From Nocardioides gansuensis (GTDB lineage Bacteria; Actinomycetota; Actinomycetes; Propionibacteriales; Nocardioidaceae), in assembly GCF_003076135.1 (NCBI RefSeq), contig NZ_QDGZ01000006.1:310001-374000 (forward strand): a stretch of 64,000 nucleotides of DNA, in the 5' to 3' direction. Shown here in pieces: positions 17,511 through 26,541 of the stretch. The position numbers were made by a program, and so were the translations under genes. Below the pieces are notes generated by a model. It did no database searches. It was not told the origin of the DNA and saw only the letters and a program-made list of their open reading frames with translations. Position 1 is the first letter of the stretch. Each line of letters opens with the position of its first letter.

Positions 17511-20216
17511 TCAGCGACCCATCCCGCGGGAACCCGGAAGGGAAGTGGGTGGGGAGGTCGGGATCGGCTGAGGCGGGCGCCGGGCACCGTCCCGCAGCGC
17601 CGCGGCCTGCAGTCCGATGGGACGCGACGGCACGTTCGGCCCGTACCGGTCGATGTCGTCGGCGGCCTTCTGGGCGGCGTGCTCGGGTCCGAGGTCGGCG
17701 CGGTCCCGGCTGAAGACCTCGACCCATTGGCTGCGGGCGTCGTCGAACGACTCGGCGACGAGGTGGGCGGTGTTGTGGTGGCGGCCGCGGGTCATGGCGA
17801 CGTACGCGGACGCGGCGCCGGTGGTCTCGCCGAGCGCGATGTGGGCGGAGTCGACGGTCTCGCCTTGGGCGCCGTAGGCGGTGGTGGTGAAGGCGAGCTC
17901 GACGTGCTTGCTGACGTACTCGGTGGGGATCGTGCGTTGGCCGGCGCGGCCTGTGACGAGCAGGCTGCCGTCTTCGCCGATTCCGGCGACGGTCCAGGTG
18001 TCACGGTTGGCGACGGCGAGGGCGCGGTCGTTTCGTCGGGTGGCGACTCGGTCGCCGAGACCGATCCGCTCACCACGGCGCGTGATGTGCTCACCAGCCC
18101 GCTCACCAGCGCCCTCACCAGGGCGCTCACCAGACTGCTCACCGAGCGGTACGTCAGCGCCGTGGCGGCGGTCGCGGATGGCTGCGTTGAGCGCAGCGAC
18201 CTGGTCACGGGTGTCGGCGATGACGAGCCGGTCACCCGTGTCAGCGCCGTCGGCGCCGATGGCGGCCAAGGCTGCGGTGCGTTCGACCTCGCTGGCATGG
18301 AGAACGATCTGGCCGCGCTCATAAAGCATGTCGAAGACCTCACCAGGGCGCTCACCAGTGCGCATGAGCAGGCTGAGGTCGGCGTACGCCGGATCGCTGA
18401 ACCGGTGTACCGACTCGAGCTCGAGGTGTCCCGCGGGTGACACCCAGCGTGCGGCGAGGTCGAGGACGCCACCGCGGCCGACTGCCGGCAGCTGGTGGCG
18501 GTCGCCGAGGAGCGCGACGGTCGCGTGCGCCCGGTCGGCGATGGCGAACAGCGCGCGGGCGGTGTCCTGGTCGAGCATGCCGGCCTCGTCGACGAGGAGG
18601 ACGTCGCCGGGGAGAAGCCGTGCGCGGGCCCCGGGTGCGGCGTCAGTCTGCGACCAGTGGCCGTCCTGGTCCCAGCGGTAGCCGTGTTGGTGGATAAGCC
18701 AGGCGGCGGAGAAGGCGTCGGCGCCGACCTGCTGCTTCGCCGCCTGGGCAGCCTTGAGGGTCGGGGTGACGACCACCAGTCGACGATCGGCGTCGTCAAG
18801 TACCTCGCGTGCAGCAGCGAGTGTCGTGGTCTTCCCGGTGCCGGCGGCACCTTCGACCACGAGCAGACCGGCGTCGCCGGCGAGCGCCGCGACGACGCGT
18901 CGTTGCGCGGGGTCGAGGTTGTCGATGCCGCGGAGCCGCACGGCTCCGGTCACCGGTTGCGAAGCGCGGGCAGCGAAGGTGTCGACCAGGTCGGCCTCGA
19001 CCGCCAGGACCCGCTCGGAGGTCAGGCTGCGGACGTGCTCGGGGACGTCATCGCGTTTGATCAGCGGCACGCACCGTGTGAGCGCACGGTCGGCGATGTC
19101 TTCGACCAGCTCGTTCCGGACCGCTGGTTCGGCGACGACCCCGACGGAGGCGATCAGTCGTTCGGCCTCGCCGCGGATGTCGGGTGCGTTCCACGCGGAC
19201 CGCTTTGCGCCGAGCCGGGTGAGCACGAGGTCGGCGGCGACGTCGCGGCTGAGCCGACCAATCTGGAGACCCGGCCCTGTCGCCGGGCTGGTCGGTGGCG
19301 TGAACCCGAGGTCGCGCAGTTCGCTGGTCCACGCGGCGACGAGGTCGGCGCCGCTGCGGGGCACAACCTTGTCCGGTCGCGCGTCCGCCCACGCGCGTCG
19401 GTCCCAGGTACGGCGCAGGCGCGGCCCGGGCTCCTGGCCGGGGTGCTCGGCTCGCCAGGCGGCCTCGTACCGGTCGACGTTGCGGCCGATCTGTGCGGCG
19501 CGCTGGCTGAACCCGCCGGCGTACGGCGCGAGCTGACGGATCTCGCCGTCGTCGCCGAGCGTGTAGCCATGTCCGGCGAGGGCCGCCCGGAACTCCAGGT
19601 CGCACATCACGGCCGCGTGCCCGATCCCGTTGAGCGCCTCGATGCTGTCGACCACACCGACCGAGTGCAGTCCACGCCACGCCCCACGGCCGAAGACACG
19701 GGCATTGATCTGCACGTGCAGGTGGCGGTGCGGGTCGCCGGCCCGCGAGGTGTAGTGACGCACGACGGCCGCCTCCACCAGCTCCACCGGGACCTGCACC
19801 TGCCTGCCCCGTGGCCCGACCCGCGTGGTGGCGTGCTCGGCCACCCACCCGATCACCTCACCAGCCGCCCGATCCATCGCCGCGTCGTACGCCCTCGCGA
19901 TGTCCGGGTGCAGCGCCGCGGCCAGCGACCACGACTTCGGCCCGTTCACCACGACCTCAACGAACCGCAACGCACGGGCGTCGTCACGCAACCGTCCCTT
20001 CGCCGCCCCGGTCAGCACGTCGTAGCCCGCGACCCAGCGCTCGTAGCTCGGGCCGTTAAGATCACCGACCCGCCGCACCGCACCGGGGCGCGCGATGTAG
20101 TGCGCGGCCAGACCGCTTCCCTCGGCCAGGTAGTCGTCTGCACGCGAGTGGTCCGCCTCCACGTAGGAGCGCGCAGCCGCCGCAGACCCCCGGTAGAACT
20201 TCACCCCACCACGCAT
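17511..20216 (-). CDS. MobF-family conjugative relaxase-helicase (TraA/TrwC-like)
   Basis: About 901 residues. The N-terminal TrwC relaxase domain has the metal-binding histidine cluster DPHRHLHVQINARV (HRHLH at 163-167) and an early tyrosine-bearing segment for DNA cleavage (KFYRG, Y in RSYVEAD). A RecD-like helicase follows, with Walker A EGAAGTGKTTT (456-466), LLVDEAGML and DRHQLPAVGRGG. It would nick oriT and unwind the transferred strand. ATG 20216 gives the family start MRGGVKFYRG; a GTG at 20228 is an alternative. A repetitive Gly-Glu-Arg linker (18.09-18.14 kb) breaks the helicase part. No coupling protein is nearby. Confidence 0.9.
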   Translation of the reverse strand: MRGGVKFYRGSAAAARSYVEADHSRADDYLAEGSGLAAHYIARPGAVRRVGDLNGPSYERWVAGYDVLTGAAKGRLRDDARALRFVEVVVNGPKSWSLAAALHPDIARAYDAAMDRAAGEVIGWVAEHATTRVGPRGRQVQVPVELVEAAVVRHYTSRAGDPHRHLHVQINARVFGRGAWRGLHSVGVVDSIEALNGIGHAAVMCDLEFRAALAGHGYTLGDDGEIRQLAPYAGGFSQRAAQIGRNVDRYEAAWRAEHPGQEPGPRLRRTWDRRAWADARPDKVVPRSGADLVAAWTSELRDLGFTPPTSPATGPGLQIGRLSRDVAADLVLTRLGAKRSAWNAPDIRGEAERLIASVGVVAEPAVRNELVEDIADRALTRCVPLIKRDDVPEHVRSLTSERVLAVEADLVDTFAARASQPVTGAVRLRGIDNLDPAQRRVVAALAGDAGLLVVEGAAGTGKTTTLAAAREVLDDADRRLVVVTPTLKAAQAAKQQVGADAFSAAWLIHQHGYRWDQDGHWSQTDAAPGARARLLPGDVLLVDEAGMLDQDTARALFAIADRAHATVALLGDRHQLPAVGRGGVLDLAARWVSPAGHLELESVHRFSDPAYADLSLLMRTGERPGEVFDMLYERGQIVLHASEVERTAALAAIGADGADTGDRLVIADTRDQVAALNAAIRDRRHGADVPLGEQSGERPGEGAGERAGEHITRRGERIGLGDRVATRRNDRALAVANRDTWTVAGIGEDGSLLVTGRAGQRTIPTEYVSKHVELAFTTTAYGAQGETVDSAHIALGETTGAASAYVAMTRGRHHNTAHLVAESFDDARSQWVEVFSRDRADLGPEHAAQKAADDIDRYGPNVPSRPIGLQAAALRDGARRPPQPIPTSPPTSLPGSRGMGR
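18089..18142. repeat. In-frame 12-bp tandem repeat in the relaxase gene
   Basis: About five degenerate copies of GCTCACCAGnnC in tandem. On the coding (minus) strand they give a GERxGE-type peptide repeat (SGERPGEGAGERAGEH). A related pair, CTCACCAGGGCGCTCACCAG, lies at 18341-18360. The repeat preserves frame, so it is probably a flexible linker that can expand or contract. Confidence 0.7.
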
Positions 20217-20830
20217 CGCCCTCGTCACCGCCCGTCAGTACTCGTCACCTAGCCTTGAAATGACGCTCGGCCCGCCCCGAGGGGCGGACCGATCTACGGA
20301 CCTTCGTAGCATGCGTGCCGCTCGGTTTGGAGGCTTCCGTGGACCGTGGAGGGCACGCGTCTTTGAGGTCGTGAATGTTCGTCAAGGGTTGTGATGCGGT
20401 CCGTTGAGGGAGCGCGCGAACGTGAAGTTCTGGGACATATGCGGGGAGAACCGGCCGTAGATGAGCCGGTCCGCCCGCAGCAACCGTGCTGGGGCATGCG
20501 CTGACAGTGGGCTCGAACCAGGCGGGCAGCCGGCTGGACAGACGCCCGCACGCACGGCCTCAGCCCAGAGGGTTCGCGCCTGACCCGGATGGTGGAACCT
20601 GCTGACGTGCCGTTGCAGACAGCCGGCTGTGGCGAGATGGTCGTTTAGCCACGACCGTTAGGACAGCGGCCTGGATCACCACGCGCTCGATGAAAGCCGG
20701 CGCGCTCCGCTCGTCCCCTTCAACAGAACTCGCCTCGTGCTCCGTGCATATCTCGAGGCATAGGTGGCATCCCTGGCGACCGCAAGCGGAAGACCGTGAT
20801 CCGTCGGCATTGACGGGCGGGAAGCGGGCG
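20217..20830. other. Gene-poor spacer upstream of the relaxase; candidate oriT
   Basis: About 600 bases with no convincing gene; an 85-codon frame at 20294-20551 (minus) has no recognisable motif. Near the relaxase start there are two copies of CTCGTCACC (20221-20229, 20241-20249) and a hairpin CGG-C-CCGCCC/GGGCGG-A-CCG (20268-20291). MobF origins usually lie beside the relaxase and contain such repeats, so this is the likeliest oriT position. No nick site can be named. Confidence 0.3.
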
Positions 20831-23158
20831 TCACGGCTTTGAGCGCTCGGAGACCCAGACTGCGACCTGGGTGCGTGAGGTGAAGCCCAGCTTGACGAGG
20901 ATGTGCTCGACATGGGTCTCGACCGTGCGTCTGGAGATCACCAGTTTTCGCGCGATGTCCTCGTTCGTGAGTCCGGTTGCGAGAAGTTCGGCGATCTGGT
21001 GCTCGCGCTTGGTGAGCACAGCAGGCCCGCTGTGGGGCTCGGGATTGGTATCCCGACCAGGCGCTGGCTTCTCCTCGAGCGCATAGGCGATCGCGGAAGG
21101 CAGGTCCATTTGGGCTCCTTCGGCGTACGACACGGTGAAGAGTTCCGACCCCAGGGCTTCCCGAGCGCTCTTCTCACTGTCCTGACGTATCGGGAACAGC
21201 CCCGAGTTTGCCTCCAGCGAGGTCGCCATCAGCGTCCACAGTGCGTCAGCCGCCCCTAGCAACCGGGCGGACCTGGAGGGATGCTCACCGGCATGCATCC
21301 AGGCGAGCGCTTCGAGACATAACGCAACGCCCAGCCGGTCGTCCATGCGCCGTTTCAGCTCGAGACTCAGCCTTACAAGTTCGACCGACCGCGTGCGGTC
21401 GCCGCCATCGGACCACCCGGCCAGGCCGAGGCCCAGCAGCGAGAAGGACCGGTACCAGGACTCCCCGGCCGCTTGACAGATGTCGATGCAGGCCTGATGA
21501 GCGGCCGTTGCGCGTTCGAGGTCCCCAGCCGACCAGTAGGTCATCGCCTGGACCGCGCGGGTCTCGGCGATATCGCGCAGGTTCCCACCCGACTGGAGGC
21601 CATCGAGCGCGCGCTCGAAGTTGTCGAGGGACTCTGCAAAGTCGCCGAGCAGCATCTGATGCCATCCCGCCACCTGGTCCACCAAGGCAATGGCCGGTGA
21701 GCCGATGTCGCGGGCAAGCTCCTGGGCTTCGGCTAGGAGGGACTCCGCGTCCTGCCGGTCGCCTTGCAGCGCAGCGAGCCCACACGCTGCACGCAGACCC
21801 CGAAATCGGGTGAGGCCGTGTTCCGGCACCAAGGGGAGCAGGCGGTGCAGCCACCCCCTGACTTCGCTGAGGGCCCCATACGCCAAGGCGTACTTGCGAA
21901 GGCGCGAGGCGAGCTCGAGCCCGGCGGTGGCCTCACCGGGTTCGGTGCAGCAGAACTCTAGGGCGAGCCGGAGGTTAGCCTCCTCGCGCCGCAGCCGTCG
22001 CATCCAGTCCACCTGCCGCGCGCTTATCCAGTCCGCGTCGACGCGGGCTAGGAGATCGGCATAGAAGTCGCGGTGCGCGCGCCGTGCGCTCTTGAGTGAA
22101 CCGGCCGACTCCAGGCGCTCCAGACCGAACTGTCGGAGCACCTCATGCATCGTGTATCGGGCACGACCATCGCGCAGTGCGATCGTGAGGATTGACTTGT
22201 CGACCAGGGACTGCACGAGGCGGGAAATCGAGTCCCTGGTGGCCGAGGCATCAATGTCGGCGCCGACATACTGGATGGCGTCCATCTCGAAGCCCCCGGC
22301 GAAGACCGATAACCGTTCCCACAGGTCACGCTCCGCGGGTGAGCACAAGGTGGAGCTCCACTCGATGCACGCAGACATCGTGCGATGCCGCCCCGGTGCG
22401 CTGCGGCTGCCGATGTCGAGCAGCAACCAGTGCTCGCGAAGCCCTTCGAGCAACTCGGACGGTGACATGGCACGAAGCCTCACCGCGGCCAGCTCCAACG
22501 CCAGCGGAATGCCCTCCAGGTGCTCACAGATACCGAGCACCGCTGCTCGGTTCTCCTCATCCACGCTGAAACCGGAAATCACCTGGGTTGCTCGTTCGAC
22601 GAACAGGCGTACTGACTCATACTCGTTGAGGGCGCCCTGATGCGCTGCCGGCGGCACTGACAGCGGAGTGACCGGCAGAACTGTCTCTCCAGCGATACGC
22701 ATGGCTTCCCTGCTCGTGGCCAGAATGCGTAGCCGTGGGCAGCTCCTCAGCAAAGTGTCAGCCAGTACCGCGCAGTCGTCGACGAGGTGCTCGCAGTTGT
22801 CCAGGACCAGCAACAGCTCACGTGGCCTTAAGTACTCGGCCAGCCGGATCGCCCCGAACTCGCCGGACCGGTCGTGGATGCCCAGCACCGCTGCGGTCAC
22901 GTCGGCGATCAGCCCGGGATCGGACAACTCTGCGAGCGGGACGAACCAGACGCCATCCGGCGTCGCGCGCCGCAACTCGGCGGCAACCTGCAGCGCGAGC
23001 CGGGTCTTCCCCACGCCGCCCAGCCCCGTCAACGTGACCAGCCGCGACTCGGACAGCAGCCGCCGCAGCTCGGCGCGATCGAGCCGCCGACCGACAAACG
23101 CAGTCAGTTCTGCCGGCAGACTCCACGAAGCGTCGTGCGCCAAGGCCAGTTGGCTCAT
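20831..23158 (-). CDS. LuxR-family regulator with NB-ARC-type ATPase (LAL/AfsR-like)
   Basis: 775 residues. Order: AAA/NB-ARC-like ATPase (about 20-300) with Walker A LTGLGGVGKTRLAL (44-57) and LLLVLDNCEHL as Walker B; a winged-helix and long alpha-helical TPR-like middle (about 320-680); and a C-terminal LuxR HTH (LTKREHQIAELLATGLTNEDIARKL then SRRTVETHVEHILVKLGF). These act as ATP-dependent transcription activators whose signal is sensed by the repeat region. It is the first regulator of the cargo and reads toward the relaxase. Likely target: the oxidoreductase/ligase genes to its right, by position only. Confidence 0.88.
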   Translation of the reverse strand: MSQLALAHDASWSLPAELTAFVGRRLDRAELRRLLSESRLVTLTGLGGVGKTRLALQVAAELRRATPDGVWFVPLAELSDPGLIADVTAAVLGIHDRSGEFGAIRLAEYLRPRELLLVLDNCEHLVDDCAVLADTLLRSCPRLRILATSREAMRIAGETVLPVTPLSVPPAAHQGALNEYESVRLFVERATQVISGFSVDEENRAAVLGICEHLEGIPLALELAAVRLRAMSPSELLEGLREHWLLLDIGSRSAPGRHRTMSACIEWSSTLCSPAERDLWERLSVFAGGFEMDAIQYVGADIDASATRDSISRLVQSLVDKSILTIALRDGRARYTMHEVLRQFGLERLESAGSLKSARRAHRDFYADLLARVDADWISARQVDWMRRLRREEANLRLALEFCCTEPGEATAGLELASRLRKYALAYGALSEVRGWLHRLLPLVPEHGLTRFRGLRAACGLAALQGDRQDAESLLAEAQELARDIGSPAIALVDQVAGWHQMLLGDFAESLDNFERALDGLQSGGNLRDIAETRAVQAMTYWSAGDLERATAAHQACIDICQAAGESWYRSFSLLGLGLAGWSDGGDRTRSVELVRLSLELKRRMDDRLGVALCLEALAWMHAGEHPSRSARLLGAADALWTLMATSLEANSGLFPIRQDSEKSAREALGSELFTVSYAEGAQMDLPSAIAYALEEKPAPGRDTNPEPHSGPAVLTKREHQIAELLATGLTNEDIARKLVISRRTVETHVEHILVKLGFTSRTQVAVWVSERSKP

Positions 23159-23307
23159 GTCGATCAGAGTAAGCCTCGGATGCAGCTCAGAGTCCAGGTC
23201 GACGCATGCGCCCTGATGGCATCAGTGGACGGCCGTCCAGAGGCTCGGGAGACATCACACCGCGCACCTCACGCAAAGGCTAGAAACGCGCCAGATGCTC
23301 GACACCA

Positions 23308-24354
23308 TCACGACGCTTCCACGCCTCCATCGCGTCGGACGATCCCGGCCCGGTGTGGTCGATCATCGATCGGATCGACGCCGGCGTCGCGGGCGTACAT
23401 CTGGCGGTACTCGCGAGCAGAAATTCCGAAGACCTCACGAAACTCTTTGCCGAGATGACTGGCGTCGTAGTAGTTCCATCGGTGCGCGATCCTCCCGATC
23501 GTCAGGTTGGTGTTCAAGAGGTCCTGACGCACCGCGGCAAGCCGTTGCGCGCGGACCGCTGACTTCATGTTGTCGCCGGTGAGCGCGAAAGCGCGGTGGA
23601 TGGTGCGGGTCGAGACCCGGTGAGCGGCCGCCAGGTCTTCGAGACGGACGGGGCCGTGCTTCAGTCGCTCTTCGATCGACCGTTCCAACTGCGCACGCAA
23701 TGCCGGAAGAGCGGACTGGTCGCTCACGCAGACCCCCTCCGATCGGACGATGCCCGCGACCAGTGCGACCAGTGCCGTCCGTGCGGCCTCTGCCTCAGTG
23801 GCGGTCATCTCCGGAAGTTCCTTCCACACTTGGTCCAGGAAAGCGTTGAAAATGCTGACCAAGGGACGATCTGGTCCCAATGCGAGGGATCTGTGGACCT
23901 TGAGGCCGCTTTCCGCGGCCATCAGGGCGGCACGAGGAAGCAGTAGCGTGCGCTTCCGCACCCCTTGCTGCGTGGCGAAGCTGCCACGCCCCGCGCTCTC
24001 ACTGCTCGTGATGACGAGAGCTCCCGGGCCGAACGCGCTTTTGGTGCCGCCGTACGACAGAATTTCCTCACCGCCGTGTCCCGCGATCACCACGACGACG
24101 TCCCGCTCGGGTTCTTCTCGCAGCGTGTTAGTAGTCAGGTATCCCTCCATGGGAGGGCAGTCCCAGTTCGTCAACAACAGGTCCGCCAGGTCGGCCGAAG
24201 CCACCTTGCCGGCCCCACGGTCGTCGCGGGGGAGCCGGATCCCTACCGCGCAAAACCGTTCACGCATGGTCTGTTCCCACAGCCCTTCACGATCGCCGAC
24301 CTGATGCAGCGGGTCCACGGCTTGGTCGATCGCGTGCGACACGGCGACGGTCAT
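23308..24354 (-). CDS. AraC-family transcriptional regulator
   Basis: 348 residues. The N-terminal half (about 1-210) resembles the AraC-binding-like domain of regulators with an MTVAVSHAIDQ-type start. The C-terminal 100 residues hold two HTH motifs (LEDLAAAHRVSTRTIHRAFAL and IGRIAHRWNYYDASHLGKEFREVFGISAREYRQ). The open frame extends upstream to 24744, but that part encodes an unrelated alcohol-dehydrogenase N-terminus, so ATG 24354 is taken as the start. It probably controls the adjoining oxidoreductase or the lost dehydrogenase. Ligand unknown. Confidence 0.85.
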   Translation of the reverse strand: MTVAVSHAIDQAVDPLHQVGDREGLWEQTMRERFCAVGIRLPRDDRGAGKVASADLADLLLTNWDCPPMEGYLTTNTLREEPERDVVVVIAGHGGEEILSYGGTKSAFGPGALVITSSESAGRGSFATQQGVRKRTLLLPRAALMAAESGLKVHRSLALGPDRPLVSIFNAFLDQVWKELPEMTATEAEAARTALVALVAGIVRSEGVCVSDQSALPALRAQLERSIEERLKHGPVRLEDLAAAHRVSTRTIHRAFALTGDNMKSAVRAQRLAAVRQDLLNTNLTIGRIAHRWNYYDASHLGKEFREVFGISAREYRQMYARDAGVDPIDDRPHRAGIVRRDGGVEAS

Positions 24355-24552
24355 AGGGGCCGCCTCCACGAGCCTCCGATGGGCGAGTGAACTTCGATGT
24401 TCACGAGGTACCTCCAGGACTGCGGATTCCGCACAAACTTGGCTTACTAAGCGCATGCTTATTGACTCTGAACTGTGGCACTCGCTCGGAGCCGCGTCAA
24501 CACCTCCAGCGATGCCGTCGAGGCACCAGCCACTCGAGCAGGAAGATGGGTT

Positions 24553-24717
24553 CCCGTCAACCCCTGAGAGGTCCGAGTGGCACAGTCCGGCCGCCTCGAT
24601 CCGGACCAGCAGTTCGTCACCGAGAGGCTCGTCCAGGGAGCTCACGCGGATAGGGCGTGAGTCGGCGAAAGGACGCGACGCCCCGCTGTTCTCGAGAACA
24701 GCACCTCGGATCTTCAC
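24553..24717 (-). pseudogene. Zinc-type alcohol dehydrogenase, N-terminal fragment
   Basis: From GTG 24717 (preceded by GGAGG) the frame reads VKIRGAVLENSG, later DELLVRIEAAGLCHSDLS and VDGN. This is the classic start of zinc-dependent medium-chain alcohol dehydrogenases including the catalytic-zinc cysteine of GLCHSD. After about 55 residues the similarity stops abruptly and the frame runs into non-homologous sequence, then into the AraC gene. The rest of the enzyme is missing here. A C-terminal fragment of the same family lies at 32387-32659, but whether both come from one gene is uncertain. Confidence 0.7.
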
Positions 24718-24757
24718 TGGAGCACCCCTCCTTGCGTCCTGCACTGGCCAGCTCGCA

Positions 24758-25768
24758 TCAGGACGGATCGGCCACGTGGATCATGCGCTTGCCGACGTTG
24801 GTCCCGTTGAGGACGCCGATGAGGCCCTCGGGCGTCTTCTCGAGGCCTTCGAGGATGTCCTCGGTCACCGCCAGGGAGCCGTCGTCCAGCCAGCCCTCGA
24901 GCGCCTGGAGTGCTTCGTCATTGCGGTCCGCGAAGTCGGTGTAGAGGAAGCCCTGCATCGTGAGGCTCTTGACGACCAGGACTCCGGGGACTCCGCGTGC
25001 TCCGCGTGAAGGGTTGGTCGTGTCGTACTGGGACACGACGCCGCAGCAGACGATGCGACCGCGGTGGGCCATGACACTGAGGGCCGTGTCCAGCGTCGTA
25101 CCGCCCACGTTGTCGAAGAAGACGTCGATGCCATCAGGGCAGGCCGCCTTGAGGGCCTTGCGAAAGTCGTCGTCGCGGTAGCTGACCGCTGCATCGAAGC
25201 CGAGCTCGGAGGTGAGCCACTTCTGCTTCTCCGCGCTGCCACAGATGCCGACGACGCGACATCCGTGCAGCTTGGCGATCTGACCGACGAGGGCCCCGGT
25301 GGCACCGGCGGCCCCTGAGACGACGACGGTGTCCCCGGCCTTGGCTCGTCCGACCTCGAGCAGGCCGAAGTAGGCGGTCAGGCCCGTGATGCCCAGAACG
25401 CTCAGGTAATAGGAGAGCTTCCTGGTGGGACGGAGCGGGTTCAGCTCGCCGGACTCGACGACCGCCGACTCCTGCCAGCCGAGGTGGCCGGTGACGATGT
25501 CACCGACCGCGAAGTCCTCGCTGCGGCTCTCCGCCACCTGACCGATGGCGAAGGCGGGCATCGTGTCGCCCACCTGGATCGCGCTGCGGTAGGTGGCGCC
25601 CTGGAACCAGGCACGCTGAGCGGCGTCGATGGAGATCCACAGGACGCGGCACCGGACCTGGCCGTCGGCCAGGTCAGGCAGAGGCGCGGTCTCCAGCTCG
25701 AAGTGCGACGTCTCCAAGTGTTCGGTGGGCATCGCCGAAACGCGCCACCGCCTGGTGTGCTCGCTCAC
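24758..25768 (-). CDS. NADP-dependent MDR oxidoreductase (zinc-free, PTGR/curcumin-reductase-like)
   Basis: 336-residue medium-chain reductase without zinc ligands. The N-terminal GroES-like half has ISIDAAQRAWFQ. The nucleotide-binding motif is VVSGAAGATGALVGQIAKLHGCRVVGI (Rossmann, about 150-176), followed by FDNVGGTTLD. Such proteins reduce carbon-carbon double bonds of alpha,beta-unsaturated ketones or aldehydes with NADPH. Its start overlaps the end of the NTF2-like gene by four bases, so both form an operon read leftward. Substrate unknown; context suggests catabolism of an unsaturated compound. Confidence 0.85.
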   Translation of the reverse strand: MSEHTRRWRVSAMPTEHLETSHFELETAPLPDLADGQVRCRVLWISIDAAQRAWFQGATYRSAIQVGDTMPAFAIGQVAESRSEDFAVGDIVTGHLGWQESAVVESGELNPLRPTRKLSYYLSVLGITGLTAYFGLLEVGRAKAGDTVVVSGAAGATGALVGQIAKLHGCRVVGICGSAEKQKWLTSELGFDAAVSYRDDDFRKALKAACPDGIDVFFDNVGGTTLDTALSVMAHRGRIVCCGVVSQYDTTNPSRGARGVPGVLVVKSLTMQGFLYTDFADRNDEALQALEGWLDDGSLAVTEDILEGLEKTPEGLIGVLNGTNVGKRMIHVADPS

Positions 25769-26193
25769 GAGACGGTCACCCCCGGGATGGCCGGGAGGAA
25801 GCGTCGCAGACCGTCGTACTGCATGACATTGAGGGTGTCGAGGTACTCGTTGACCGCGACGATCTTGCCTTCACTGCCCCGCACGATGAGCACGTACTCG
25901 TTGTCGTAGCCCTCGCCGGTCGCTCCCACGGTCGAACGCACCCGGATGCGGGCAATGCTCCTGCCACCCTCGGCGTCGAACTCCTCGTGGATGTCAACGT
26001 GGGTGCCGGCCGACTTGTCGTAGGCCGCCAGGGAGATCTTGTTGAACGCGACCACAGCCTCCTTGCCCTCGTGGGTGCCGCCGATACGACCCAGCGAAGT
26101 GGGCAGCGTCCAGCTGATGTCATCGGCGTACAACTCCTGCATCGCGGCGACATCGCCCAACGCGCGCGCCAGGTCTCCTGCGAGTGTGCTCAT
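25765..26193 (-). CDS. NTF2/SnoaL-like protein
   Basis: 142 residues, cone-shaped alpha+beta barrel family. ADDISWTLPTSLGRIGGTHEGKEAVVAFN and EYVLIVRGSEGKIVAVNEYLDTL are typical. Members are isomerases, hydrolases or dehydratases of small hydrophobic molecules, or non-catalytic binders. ATG 26193 has a GGAG-type ribosome site at good distance and replaces a longer frame. Coupled by ATGA overlap to the downstream reductase, which suggests they act on the same compound. No catalytic dyad can be assigned with certainty. Confidence 0.8.
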   Translation of the reverse strand: MSTLAGDLARALGDVAAMQELYADDISWTLPTSLGRIGGTHEGKEAVVAFNKISLAAYDKSAGTHVDIHEEFDAEGGRSIARIRVRSTVGATGEGYDNEYVLIVRGSEGKIVAVNEYLDTLNVMQYDGLRRFLPAIPGVTVS

Positions 26194-26541
26194 GTAAAAC
26201 TCTCCTTCGGCCGCAAGTGGATGCCCGGCCGGCCCAGTGCTCATTGCTCCGCTTGCGCTGGAGCACCTGCCGCTGTGCCGGGCGGGACGCAATATTTGGG
26301 GTGACTGACCCCTACCTCAGACACTGCGGACGACCGCCCGTTCGTCCTGCAGGAGGTGGACGCATCTGGACAGGGTGATCGTTGCCCGCGGCCGGTGGCG
26401 CAGCGAGCCAGGTGTCGCGCAAGGCTCCGCGACCGGCCACGTTGGGTGGGACACTTGGATATGGCGCCGGCCGGGTCGATGCGCGTGGCGTTGGTCCCGG
26501 CTTGCTCGACCAGTGCGCGTCGAACGGGGTCTGCCTCTGAG
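26194..26541. other. Intergenic stretch without a supported gene
   Basis: About 350 bases between the NTF2-like gene and the metallo-hydrolase, both on the minus strand. It should hold the promoter of the NTF2/reductase pair. Open frames here are chance frames with no motif. I see no clear hairpin or operator. Confidence 0.4.

Noticed and set aside
18089..18142. CRISPR array
   Set aside because: Repeats are 12 bases, contiguous with no spacers, and inside a coding frame. No cas genes occur in the window.
17679..20252. 585-codon and 253-codon plus-strand frames antisense to the relaxase
   Set aside because: The minus strand has the complete MobF motif set; the plus frames have none.
20294..20551. 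85-residue minus-strand protein
   Set aside because: No ribosome site, no motif, composition of a shadow; kept only as a note in the spacer entry.
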